Shown here: positions 13,001 to 23,600 of the stretch, in pieces | Layout: each line of letters opens with the position of its first letter | Position numbering within the stretch: position 1 is the first letter of the stretch | Assembly (NCBI GenBank): GCA_947247005.1 | Contig: OX365944.1 | Span: 6,522,501-6,586,500, forward strand | DNA: 64,000 nt | Reading direction: 5' to 3' | DNA from: Spisula solida | Taxonomy: Eukaryota > Mollusca > Bivalvia > Venerida > Mactridae | Notes under the pieces: generated by a model | The model's database searches: none | What the model was told of the DNA's origin: nothing | What the model saw: the letters and a program-made list of their open reading frames with translations, nothing else | Position numbers and translations under genes: made by a program

Positions 13001-14040
13001 ATATAACATTCAGGAAGTGATACTCGTACATAAAGTATTTCATATAGATATTGTGTTAAGTGATGATTACTGATACCTCTACATTTCAGGAGGATGTTGT
13101 CAAGGAAATTACTCACATTGCCAGTACAGACACTGAGGCATTCGCTAGAAGATCCGCCATGAAATTTCTATGCCAGTTTTACAAGGTCAAGGTTACGACA
13201 CAAGATGTATGTCTTGCAGAAACAATCCCAAAAAATGTGATAACCACTATAGTTTCTTCATTGAGAGATTTTGATTGGGAAGTCAAGAATGCTGGTCTGG
13301 ACTTTGTGAATATGTTATTTACAGGTTCTTTACCCAACCAGACTGCCGTACCTGACAACCAGTCTGCGTTACTGGTGAAGAAGATGATGTTTCCCAAGAA
13401 GAAGTCTTTGTTGCCCAAACAGTCTGTGCTAACCAACAAGAAGTGTGTGCTACCCAACGAACAGTCTATGTTACCCAACAAGAAGTCTGTCTTACCGGAC
13501 AAACAGTCCATCTTACCTAACATTGAACAGAATCAGTTTGTTGAAAGAACACTCACATTTCTAGTGGATGTATTATGTTACCAAAATTTAGCAAAAGTCC
13601 TGATGGAGGTACTTAATGATTATGATGACACAGTTTGTGAAAAGTCACTCAATGTTTTCAGTGTGGTGCAGTGTTACTTTACCGATGTTTTGAAAACTCA
13701 GGATAGGCCATCGTTTGAGACTACGTTAAAGGGATGTTACAGAGAAAATAGAGTAAACACCAGTGGTGAAACTATACCTTGTACAGTTACTGATTGTCAA
13801 GACTCAAGACCTTTGGAGACCAATGAGTCTGAAGCACCTGTACATAAAACTGGCTGTGATATCCATAAAGATAAGCAAATTGTTGAAATAATAGACACAA
13901 TATTAGACACAGACTTGGAAGTTTACAGAAACAAACTAAAATACTCACATGACAAATTTGCTAAACTTGTCAGCCTAGCAGAGGATATAATGTCCTTCAC
14001 ATCAAATGATGATGAGGAAAAGATATCTGATTGCTACTGA
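1065..14040 (+). CDS. BRAT1: BRAT1, BRCA1-associated ATM activator 1 (HEAT-repeat protein)
   Basis: Ten coding exons join in phase: 1065-1212, 3026-3331, 4046-4195, 4705-4933, 5885-6001, 7320-7521, 10228-10449, 11534-11720, 12119-12291, 13090-14040. They total 2685 nt, 894 residues; human BRAT1 is 821. Family landmarks are LKWEVRDSCLELIA (exon 8), LKDSESYVRATAISALLDVS (exon 9), RDFDWEVKNAGLDF (near residues 637-650) and the extreme C-terminus ending DCY, all of which match my recollection of vertebrate BRAT1. The product is a helical HEAT-repeat scaffold linked to ATM/DNA-damage signalling and to the Integrator endonuclease INTS11. The start is the first ATG after the divergent promoter, in AAAATGGCG context. 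Residues about 659-722 form a degenerate 7-residue LPN.QSV-type tandem repeat that I do not recall from vertebrates. Introns carry several transposons and tandem repeats listed separately. A possible ATTAAA lies at 14076-14081. Confidence 0.93.
2456..2608. repeat. 32-bp tandem repeat in BRAT1 intron 1
   Basis: About 4.5 copies of a 32-bp pyrimidine-rich unit (TTTCTCTGGCTCTTCTCTGT followed by CTCTGATATAGC or CTCACATATAGC). Adjacent GATATAGC motifs are spaced 32 bp apart. Two unit variants occur in blocks, as expected from local unit duplication. Confidence 0.75.
2690..2835. repeat. Dispersed repeat in BRAT1 intron 1, shared inverted with about 38500-38630
   Basis: The stretch around GAATATATTACAAGGTTCTT and the AT-rich segment after it reappears in reverse complement near 38530-38600. 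It is an interspersed element of unknown class; ends were not resolved. Confidence 0.5.
3587..3845 (+). mobile_element. Dispersed element with ATGCCCCC / GGGGGCAT ends (BRAT1 intron 2)
   Basis: It begins near ATGCCCCCGTATCGATAGAT, passes through a CCGTTCGTCCGTCC stretch and ends near GGGGGCATAAGCGTTTATTG. A related copy lies in the opposite orientation at about 49840-50155 in the MSRB1 gene. It is too short to encode anything and is probably a non-autonomous DNA element. Target duplications were not resolved. Confidence 0.55.
6040..6330 (+). mobile_element. SINE-like element with ACATTAAAGAACCAAG core (BRAT1 intron 5)
   Basis: A degraded tRNA-like head (GTGCAAATCTC around a box-B position) is followed by the core GGGCACATTAAAGAACCAAG near 6200. 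The same core occurs reversed at about 14890-14920 and in a diverged form at about 46440-46470, so this is a dispersed SINE family. Confidence 0.5.
6553..6916. repeat. 45-bp minisatellite, about 8 copies (BRAT1 intron 5)
   Basis: Unit of 45 bp beginning GACACCTGATAGCATTATGT and ending GGAAGTATCATGGTA. Substitutions are few between copies. Because 45 is divisible by 3 and the unit lacks stops in some frames, it produces artificial ORFs on both strands (6621-7046 plus, 6535-6930 minus). Confidence 0.9.
7789..8790. mobile_element. 1002-bp terminal-inverted-repeat element with 8-bp target duplication (BRAT1 intron 6)
   Basis: The left end is GGCATTATCCGGTTACTAGT, and the right end in reverse complement is GGCATTATCCCGTTATAGTT. 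Both are followed by AGTCCCC/AGGGGACTATAAG motifs. GAAAATTT flanks both sides (7781-7788 and 8791-8798), a perfect 8-bp target-site duplication, which suggests an hAT-like or other 8-bp-TSD superfamily. Inside, a segment with a GGGGACTAT palindrome and ATATATAGCGACGATTTTTA occurs twice (about 8095-8235 and 8390-8490). There is no transposase ORF, so it is non-autonomous. Confidence 0.85.
9270..9850. repeat. About 155-bp tandem repeat, four copies (BRAT1 intron 6)
   Basis: The phrase CCATAACTCTTTAACGCCTGG recurs (with variants) near 9275, 9431, 9592 and 9737, followed each time by a GAATTGCATGAAACTTCTAG-like stretch. Period is about 145-161 bp. Flanks (from about 9030) resemble the tail of the dispersed elements that carry GTCCGTCC motifs. 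Confidence 0.7.
10487..10665. mobile_element. MITE-like fragment, family of 38332-38757 (BRAT1 intron 7)
   Basis: ACAGCAACACCCTTTCGGAG on the left and CTCTACAGAGGGCTGCTCAG followed by GGTTGTACTGC on the right are a diverged version of the ends at 38332-38757. It is probably a small non-autonomous inverted-repeat element. Confidence 0.45.
12340..12860. repeat. Dispersed repeat with CTGTCTGTCCGTC motif (BRAT1 intron 9)
   Basis: Contains two phrases typical of this genome's dispersed elements: TAGATGACCCCTATTGATTT near 12450 and GGTTTGCCTTTGGTCTGTCT near 12635. There is no ORF. Element borders were not resolved; it may be two fragments. Confidence 0.4.
13330..13521 (+). repeat. Degenerate 21-bp (7-residue) coding tandem repeat inside BRAT1 exon 10
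   Basis: About nine diverged units of 7 residues, with a clean run LPNEQSM, LPNKKSV, LPDKQSI, LPN at the 3' end. It falls in a loop after the DFDWEVKNAGL helix and before the next HEAT-like block, so it is most likely an unstructured, lineage-specific insertion. Confidence 0.8.
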
Positions 14041-14245
14041 CCAGTTGTTGTTGTTGTTAGGTATGTTTTAACCAAATTAAAAGATTTTCCTAGTTTTGTG
14101 CTGGTGTTGTTTACAAATGATTGGATATTTGTTGGAGCTATGATCTTTAAACTTAATAGGAAGATTTGTCATTATCAGTAGATGGACCCTGTTGATTTTG
14201 ATACCATAAGGTCAACGGTCAAGGCTGTGGCCAGACTGGCATATA

Positions 14246-14658
14246 CAGTGCCCACCAAAAAAGTATACAGTAAATAATTTTTGCAAAATTAAACTTGGTT
14301 AAATTTTTCAATATCTGTTTATCAGATTGTCAAAATTATGCTAGTTTCTGAAACAACAGTTACTAAATGAGTCAAAATAGAGATAGAAATAAAGATGAAG
14401 ATGTTTGGAACTAAAATAACCATGTGATCAAAAAGGCTGAATTTTCCATGTTTTTGTGACAAAGTTACCATTCAAGAGGGACAAAGAAACTTTAGTTTTT
14501 GCACCTCTGGTACCAATTAATGTATGACCTTTCCATTTAATAAACAAAAATATTCTTATTCATCAAATATATCGTTGCTTCACTATACTGCAAATAGTAT
14601 TATTACAGGCAAGTAAGTGGGCAAATAACATCTGTATACTTATTTTTGGTGGGCAGTG
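14246..14658. mobile_element. Tc1/mariner-type MITE, 413 bp
   Basis: The terminal inverted repeats read CAGTGCCCACCAAAAAAGTA at the left, and CACTGCCCACCAAAAATAAG at the right in reverse complement. TA dinucleotides flank both ends (14244-14245, 14659-14660). There is no coding capacity. It lies just downstream of the BRAT1 stop. Confidence 0.75.
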
Positions 14659-14669
14659 TAAATATAAAA

Positions 14670-15030
14670 CAAATATACCAGATTTATATAGGGCCTTTTT
14701 TCATACAAACACACAATCAAAGGCACTTTACATTATAGTGTTGCAGCCACAAGGTGCAGGTGCATCCTCTACCAGTGCAGATACAACATGACCTGACCAG
14801 AGGGACAGACAGAGAAAGCCCCTGACGGGAGAGAGAGACATTAGATACAGGCATGTCTGGCGCTGGAAAAGTGTGCATAGCTCTTTTTTCGAATAGAGCT
14901 TGGTTCTTTAATGTGCCCGGTGTATTCCACACTGTCAGATATAGCGGGATATATTATATGATTATTATGGGATTGAACCCACAACCTCTTGTGTGTTACC
15001 ACTGAGCTAAATCTGCTTATCAGCTAAATA
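14670..15030 (-). mobile_element. tRNA-headed SINE
   Basis: Read on the minus strand: box A TTTAGCTCAGTGGTAACAC, box B GGGTTCAATCCCATA, the core CCGGGCACATTAAAGAACCA, then a GTGCCTTTGATTGTGTG tail ending near GGCCCTATATAAATC. This head-core-tail layout is that of a molluscan-type SINE. It is the most complete of the copies sharing this core. Confidence 0.75.
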
Positions 15031-17677
15031 TCTGACATTCTGACAGCTCTGGTTTAAACTTGAGTATGTTGTGGTATACATGACAACAGTCTTTGTGGAA
15101 CAAAAATGATGGAAATTAAAGCCCAGAATATACATTGTACAACAATATTAAATGGTGAACAGCAAATTAAGGCATCAATGAAATCCTGCATTTTTGCGGG
15201 TATTAAATTTGGTAGATTTGGGTAAAAATGCAATTTTGTTGGGAAAGTCACGTTTTGTATTCCAAATGTCGATTAATCAGCATTTTAATTTTATTGTTGT
15301 TCTTCTTCTGGTTAAACTTCATCCCTCATATTGAGTATTATGGAAGTTGAACTCATTCACCAAATTAATGAAAATTCATTCTCCAAACATGAATGATTTT
15401 ATGATACAAATCATATACAAATAAGACATTCAACCAATACATCTGATTTCTTTTTGGTTTTTATTCCATACTCTCAGCATTAACATAAATAATATATGAT
15501 ATAATAAACATTAAAAGACAAAAACAAAATGTTAAATTTTGATGTTCAAGTGAAGTAACCATGAGACCAGGCAATGTAATAAGTGATTTCAATGGTTATG
15601 TACAGTGTTGACAAAAATCATGCGAGAATCCAGAAAACTTCTCAGGCAGGGGGGGGTTCTTTCTCAGGAAGGGAGCGGACCAGCTATGTTGGTGAGGGGG
15701 ATCTGCAAGCTATTGTTCTTACAAAGTTGTCTTAATCAGATTATAAACCCTGTCAAACACGTGTAATTAATGTATCTAATAACGTCTCTGGATCCGCGCA
15801 TGTAGTCATAAATGCAACCATTCCAGGAAAACTGTTACGACCAACTGCCTGCTGTATACGATTGAAAAATTCTAGAAAAATATGCCGCTAAACATGATTA
15901 AAACAAATAATTCGTACATATGTATCTGTCATCAAATGTTGATGTGGAAGTAGTGATAAATGTACCACTATGGTAGATATGGGATAAGTAAAATATATGC
16001 AAAATTGTATATTCAAATAGGTAGTAAAAAGAACTTCTATCTGGTAAGAAATATTATATTGGTACAGTTCAGATAGGATATGGTAACAGTGACGTAGACA
16101 TTTATGTGTGCACAAAAGATTACAACCTTTGTCTGAACAGGTAATGCGAATATAGTATGATAGTTTAGCATTGAAATTATAGCTGTCTGTATATACCTTT
16201 TAATAGGTTTTACACCCTAATAGTGGACATAGTGCGTCACTATTCTTACCCTGACTGGACTATATGTATATACACATGCTTAGTGAAAAACACCCTGCTG
16301 ATATTCATGATAATTATATTAAGCATAACAGCTACTGCCAACAACCAAATAGGATCTTCAGTATAATATACAGTTGAAACTGATTATGTCAATATCGGTA
16401 AGCCAACTTAAGACCATATTCTGGCCTGTTGATATGTTAAAAAGTATTCTTATGGGTGTCGGAAAAAACTGCATTTCATTCCTGTCTTTTTTATTGTGAT
16501 GGACAAAAATTTTGGATTGCCAAACTCAGTATTTTTGTGATAGAATTTCAAATTCCTTTGTGTTGTCTCATAATACACACAATATACTTAACATCATAAT
16601 GTAGGAAAACTAGCCAGTAATATGCGATACAGAGATAGGAACAACCAGGCATGTCAACATATATTCGACGGTTCCGAAAATGTTGACATAACCAGTTTCG
16701 ACTGTATCTATTTAACATCAAATAATGTAATTAACCAATCACCAATCAAGGACTTAATTGACCACTAATGGTTTTATAATGAAGTGGTAAGTTATATGGT
16801 TGCATAAAACATTAAACTTACTGGTACTAGAAAACCTGCGACAAATAACTTTCCAGTAAATTTATCAGTACAAAGACCTAAATATACACAGATTGGAAAA
16901 TCTACCAAATCTCACAATATCTCGCAGCAGTTTTCTGAAATCTCGCGAAATCTCGTTTGCTTTTAATACCTTATATCTCCTGCTTTAATATACATAGGAA
17001 AAAACTAATACGTTTATGCAATAGATTGATTATTCTGCTTTAAAATGATACCTAATTTATTGAAATTAGTCATGGAATCAAAGAGCCAGACCTACTCCCA
17101 TTTTAATGGACATTCCAATTTTATCAGAAAACACCCAATTTGCCTCATTCAAACAATAATTTTCTGAATTCTATAAGAGAGAGAAAACAAATAAGTTGCA
17201 TCATACAGTAGAAGAAACTTAGCTCTTCAAAATGAGATATTGGTCATTAACAAAGGATGACAAACAAAAGCGTTAATGCAAAATGTCAGAATCTGCTGCA
17301 TGCTATTTTGGCTTTTCTCTCTGTTTTCAATTAAGTGTCCAGTCTTTGTATATTTAGGTCTTTGATCAGTACCAGTACTTGAAACCCTTTGACAAACAAC
17401 TATGCGTAGTGATCTCTCTATTGGCCATAGGTCAGCTCTGAATAGTAGTGCTAATAAGTAAGTTCCAATTCTACCCCACTGTATCACATCACCACATCAT
17501 AATTTATCAAACATGATCACAGACACCCAGTCAATCAATGACTTGTGTGAACAGTTTATACAAGTAAGTAAGCTCTCAGGATGGTTTTAACCCACACATC
17601 TCAATATACTTGGCACGTAAACAGTCTGTGACTTATATTCTGTTTTAACAAAGTAGCTGTATAGTATGTCTCTAACA
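15031..17677. other. Intergenic region between convergent BRAT1 and UBE4A
   Basis: AT-rich sequence between two tail-to-tail genes. It should include the UBE4A 3' UTR on the right. I see no exon with splice support, no RNA gene and no clear repeat array. A G-run near 15650 is the only low-complexity feature. Confidence 0.5.
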
Positions 17678-20600
17678 TCAAGATTTCTTAGTTCTTTGTT
17701 CATCAATCCAGGAATGTATTCTCTTCTTCAACTCTTCAGCTGGTTCTACCATATCTAGAGTCAAAGGCTGTCTGTTGAATGGATCGAACTGGTCACTGAA
17801 GTGAATATACAGTACAATGTATGAAGTACTATAAACTAAGACACCCGAGTGTAATGTAGTCACACAATCGTTGCAGGTTGTTTTTATTGTTGACCAACGT
17901 TTTGGCTTTTACCAAGCCTTCAGCACAGGTTACTGTATCATTAATAAAGAGTAAACAAACAAAAATTTTTTTATAAAATTTATAAGATCTTAGTTAACAT
18001 AATTTTTTATCCCCCGCCGATGAAATCGGTAGGGGGGGTATTGAAATGGCGTTGTCCGTCCGTCCTTCCGCAGCCATTTCTCTGTAACTAGCAGGTAGAA
18101 TTTCTTGAAACTTAAACTAAATGTGAACTAGCATACTGGGATGATGCCCGTCAAGTTTTTTTTCTGATCAATAAATAACTCTGGTTGCCATGGCAACCGA
18201 TTGGAAAAACTTAAAAATTTCATAAAAAATCAACCACTGGCCAGATTTCAAAATAATTTTACAGAAATAGTTATTGGGTGACCCTCTTACAAAATTGACA
18301 TTTTTATCATAATTTGTCAAAAAACATGACCGCCAGTGGGTGGGGCTCATTTTCCCCTATATATAAATAGTAAAGTCTTTAAAAATCTTCTTCTAAAAGT
18401 ACTGGTTGAATTTCATTATGAATTATTAACAATGTTCATTTGCTAATCCTCTATAAAAATAGCTAAAAGAATTGAAATCTATAAATAACTCTGGTTGCCA
18501 TGGCAACCGATTGAAAAAACCCATATAAAATCAACCACTGGCCAGATTTCAAAATAATTTTACTGAAATACTTGTTAGGTGACCCTCTTACAAAATTGAC
18601 ATTTTTGTCATGATTCGTCTAAAACCATGGCCGCCAGTGGGTGGGGCTCGTTTACCCCTATATATAAATAGTGAAGACTTTTATCTGCAGACTGGATTTC
18701 ATCACAACTTGGTAACAATATTTCTTGAGTGCTCCATTCTATGAATAGCTAACTAATTGAAATTCATGCAGAACCATGGCAACACAATCAAGGTCCTGTT
18801 TGAATATAGTTCTTCTAGTTCAATGTGCACAGGTGAGGGATACAGGGCCATCTTAGCACACTTGTTTATTCAATTTGGTCAATTTTCCTTGTACTGCCCT
18901 TGGTTTATTGACTAATTTCATCTAATAACTAGAGGGTAAAATTTCATGAAACTTAAAATAAATATGATACTGTGATGATGCCGGTCAAGTTATTTTTATT
19001 GGTCAATTTTCTGTCGAGTTATTGCCATTGATTTATTGACAATTGTTGTCTGATGGAAGCTTACATTCCAAACTGTGCTATGAAATACTGATAACCTGTA
19101 GGCGGGGGATATTAATTCAACGAATTTGCTTGTTTTAAAAAGAATTTGTTTTGTTTACTCTTTATTAATGATACAGCTACCTGTGGTCTTCAGCATGGTA
19201 AATGTATGAAGTAAAACATTTATTCATTTAGTGTTCCTTTTCAAAGGGCCTGCCTATTGGACTAATCAGACACTTAAAGAACAGAATTATACCCAGACTT
19301 GTCTTTTATTGCCATGCCCCCAGACATGTAGGCACACGGTAATTATAATCTAACTAGGGTGAAATGTGTGCAGAACTGAAGAAATGAGTTTACACTATAT
19401 TGCTAAACACTTCGCAGTTGCTGAAGCAAAAACATACATAACACATTTACGATTGATTGCTGATTATACTATGCTACAATGTTTCAGGGACACAAGAACA
19501 TAATTATATCACTAGTCTAGTATTTTAATTTACCTTAAGATATGTCTAGATATGATGGATCTATCCACAATATTCCCTGATGATGGTAGTAGTACTGGAT
19601 CTTTCATCAATGTACCCATGATAGGATCCAGGAATTCTTCTGGGGCATCAGCCAAAAGCTCCTCTTCTTCCTGAAGGGCTCGACCTATTGCCTGTGTTAA
19701 CATAAACACGAAGATAAGACCAAAATAAACTAGAATGTTTTTTATCACAAAACGTATGGTCCAGCACAAAATAAATATGTCTTCCCCCCCCCCCCCTACA
19801 TGTGGGAGACATAATTCAGCTCAACAATGACGTTCAATCCTACAATTGGTCATCTTTATATCTTGCTTTTAAGAATTAAAATTCATGAATTTATGTTCGG
19901 ACCAAATTGCCTTTTTATCAAGCTGCACAAATATTAAGTCCCACTAAAAAGTTTAACAGTATATTATTGCCATGTTAACTGAAGAGTGCATGGTCGTGCC
20001 CCACTTTGCTCAAGTAAGCTACTGATGGGAACACAGAAATGGAATATAGTACTATGGGTTCTGACAAAGATGAATGTACTGAACTGAAAAAAAACAAGCA
20101 TCCACTTACACAGATCTTTTCATGGAGAGTTTCAAAATCACTCATTAAAGCTGGGGAGCTACCAATCTTCTGTAAGACACGGACTGTCTTCGGGAACAAA
20201 TCTTCTGAATACGATCGTCCATCACCTGACACGCCTTTACAGAAATCATCCGAGTCACTAAGATTGAGATATATTTTGGTAATGTCTGACACTAATTTCT
20301 CAGGTTTGAACTCGTATTCGTTCTTATCCTTCACTTTCAGATCCCTCTGTTTTGGTCCAACCTGTAAAAGTAAAATGACATCCTGGTTCATGTGTGGGAA
20401 ATATCTCATATTGACAAATCTAGCAACTAAAGCTACCACTGAATGTAAGCCTAGGTCCCACTGAGGAATTCCACATCGGCAACGTTCTCCTGATTTCTTC
20501 CGATACCACCGGATTCATTACAATTCCTTCCGATATCACAAACTGATGACTTCCCCGAAGCTTCCCCTAGACCACAAGGAACCTGTTCCCGATGTCCTGA

Positions 20601-23600
20601 TAGCTCATTAATTTCAATCGGGAGTACATCACAGAAGCAAAAAATGCTCAGTGGGACCTAGGCTTAATCAAAGTTCCACTAATTAGACCACTTCACTTAT
20701 TTTTGTTAATAGTATTTTAAATCTGCTAGTAGCAAGGAACCAACCATATCTTCATTTCCTTTTGAGACCTATCAGTTTGAAGACTGATTCACACAATTCA
20801 ATATTATAAGTCATAGCTCTAAGTCGGTGGTCATTGGCCAATCTCGCAGAGAAAAAACGATGCACCAAACACTGTCTAAGATGAACGCTACCAAACAAAC
20901 AAACATCAAAGTCGAAGCAACACACAGTTAACCAACTTACCAAATGCAGAAGAAAATAGTTCAACATTGCTGCTACCCTGTCAACCATAACTTCATGACA
21001 GAAAATGGACTTGATTTCTCTCGTCATCATTTCCAGAGTCAGTATAGTAGTATTTCCCATGACATTATGATACCTAGCCAGCATACCAAGTTGTTTCATA
21101 TTAGCGTTAAACTCTTGTTGTTGCCGTGGCGTCATTGTCTGCCATTCACTGCTCTCACGTTTCTCATGTTTCTCTTTAAGTTGCTTCATAAACTGTGAAA
21201 AAGATGAAGGATAGGTTTAATGTCTGATATTTATAATACAGCAGGCTTTCACAAGTTACATCCCGATCACTGGGTAGTATTCTGTTGACACATTTCAATA
21301 CCTGGGTACTGTTTTTATCAAAGCGCTTACAAAAATCTTAAAGTTACGCTCCAATTTAAATTCTTTATAATTCTTTAACAACTGCAAATTGGTGACGGAT
21401 ACGGTTTGTAGAGTTTATTAACTTAATCATTAGATAGATTATTATCAAGAATTTTAATTTGATCATAAGTTTATGTTTTCCGTAAGTGCTCTGATAAAAT
21501 AGTACCCTTGGGGGTTAGATGCAGTCTGGCTTGTGAGAATAGTGGTTCTCTCCCTTGAACTTGTCACAGTTTATTCCATCTTGGGCAACCAGTCAATCAT
21601 TGAATGTGGCTGTTTCAATCAATTCAACTTTATACAATTGAATTTAATATGAAAACTAAAGATTTAAGTAAGACGGGTAATTTATTGAATTTAAGCAAAA
21701 AGCCTTTTGATAGGAGGTACATGAAGAATGTATCATACTTATTACAATAGATGATTGTAAAACATGTACGCTCCATGTAGCAGCCAAGTAGTCATATATC
21801 TTCAAGATCCTGGTGACCTTCGACCTACTGACATTAAAATCAAAATGAGACATCAACTAGAAATTACTAGTTTAAACCGTTTTTTCGTAATTGATCGGAA
21901 ACCATTGGGTCAACCGACCAACCAACATGTGCAAAATATTCCCCCACTTCTTCAAGGTGAGGTATAGCAAACGTCTTAAGTTAATTTTCTAACTTACATC
22001 TAATGCTTCATCCAGTAAAAATATTGCATCATTAACGAGTAGATTGATAAACCTGAGAAATATTGGAGCATCTGTGTTCTCTATATTCTCTTCAGCATAC
22101 GCCGCCAGTTTCTGTAACCATAACACACAACATGACAATCATTTATTATAATAATACATTGAAGTTATATAAAATATGCTTATTTGCCAAAAATGAATGG
22201 AAATCATAATCATCATTTTGAGAGATATTGAGCAGAAAGCAATGTTAAAAACCTAAAGGGAATGGTTAAATCATAACTTCATATGTTTTCCTAGGGGAAA
22301 TATATATATGTAACTCTACTGTTGGTTAAAGGGATTGGTTTGGGCGTTATGAAGCAGGAAACCACAGTAATATTCACCTTTATTTTAAACCAAAAACAAA
22401 GATATAGTTTTTTACGATATTACCTTTACAGCTTTTCGGTGACGTTCTTTTTCCCAGATGAAGTGAAGCACCATATACATTGGACGTCTATAGTTAAATT
22501 TTTGTTCAAACTGAACGCTCTGTCCGGTCATCTCAATACTAACAAACACATGGATCAACTTTTCAGCAAGGTTATCTATCAGAGGATGATCTTCAAACAA
22601 TTGTTGACGGTAGTACCTGTAATATATAATGTTATCCAGTCACTCCTGGCAAAATTGGCAAGATAACAGGGTGCTGAATAAACTTTGCTTCTTCTTATAT
22701 GAGAGTCGCCGGTTGAAAGTCCGTAACAGAGGGTGAGGTTTTCCGGTTTTCCTATCCTAAATGAGCTGGCATAACGTGAATAAAGTAAAAGTTTGTCCGG
22801 CTCGGCTGTGGAAATTATAGCATTCCCCTTCGGCTGAACTTGCCAAATAAACTTTTTCATCCACAGCACTAACCTATTATTCTCTATATAAACTGAATAC
22901 TATATCAAGCAATATGAAGCTTTAGGCAACACATACCATTGGAATGTGACTAAATAATTCTCGAAATTGTTCTAGCACCTATCATTTAGAACTAAAAATG
23001 TGCCCCTGATACGTGGATACTGAAAAGCCATTTTTTTTAAACAGCCATTTATGTTCAATGTCATGATCAACTTGACCATTGACCCTGTGAAATTTCAATT
23101 TCATCAAAAGCTATGAAACTTAATACACACAAACATTACTGGTAATAATTTTAGGGTAGGGTCCAGCCTGTCCATGTTAACAAGCCATGGAAACAGCAAA
23201 AGTAGCATCTGTCTTATAACAGGTTCAATGGTCAATAATAAATTCCTAAAACTTCACCGGCTCTGGTTGTGTAGCTACATTTACATTTCAGCGTCCTAGT
23301 TGAATGTTAATTTTTTTTCAATCTTGTGCATACTCACTTTTAATGATATACTGATAATACATGTAAGTGGTCAGTCGACCTTGCAGTGTTTATATTATGC
23401 ATGTTTGTTTATTGATAGGTCTAGAGTTATCTCCGGCAAACTATACATGCATGCATGTTTTCATTGTTGTTGTTTATTATGTTGCTTGTTAGTCTGTTTT
23501 TCTTTTTCAGTGGACCATATTGAAAATTGATATTACAAAATGTACTGTCAAATTGTAATCCCCAATAAATAAAGTTATGTTTTCATCAATTAACTTTTAT

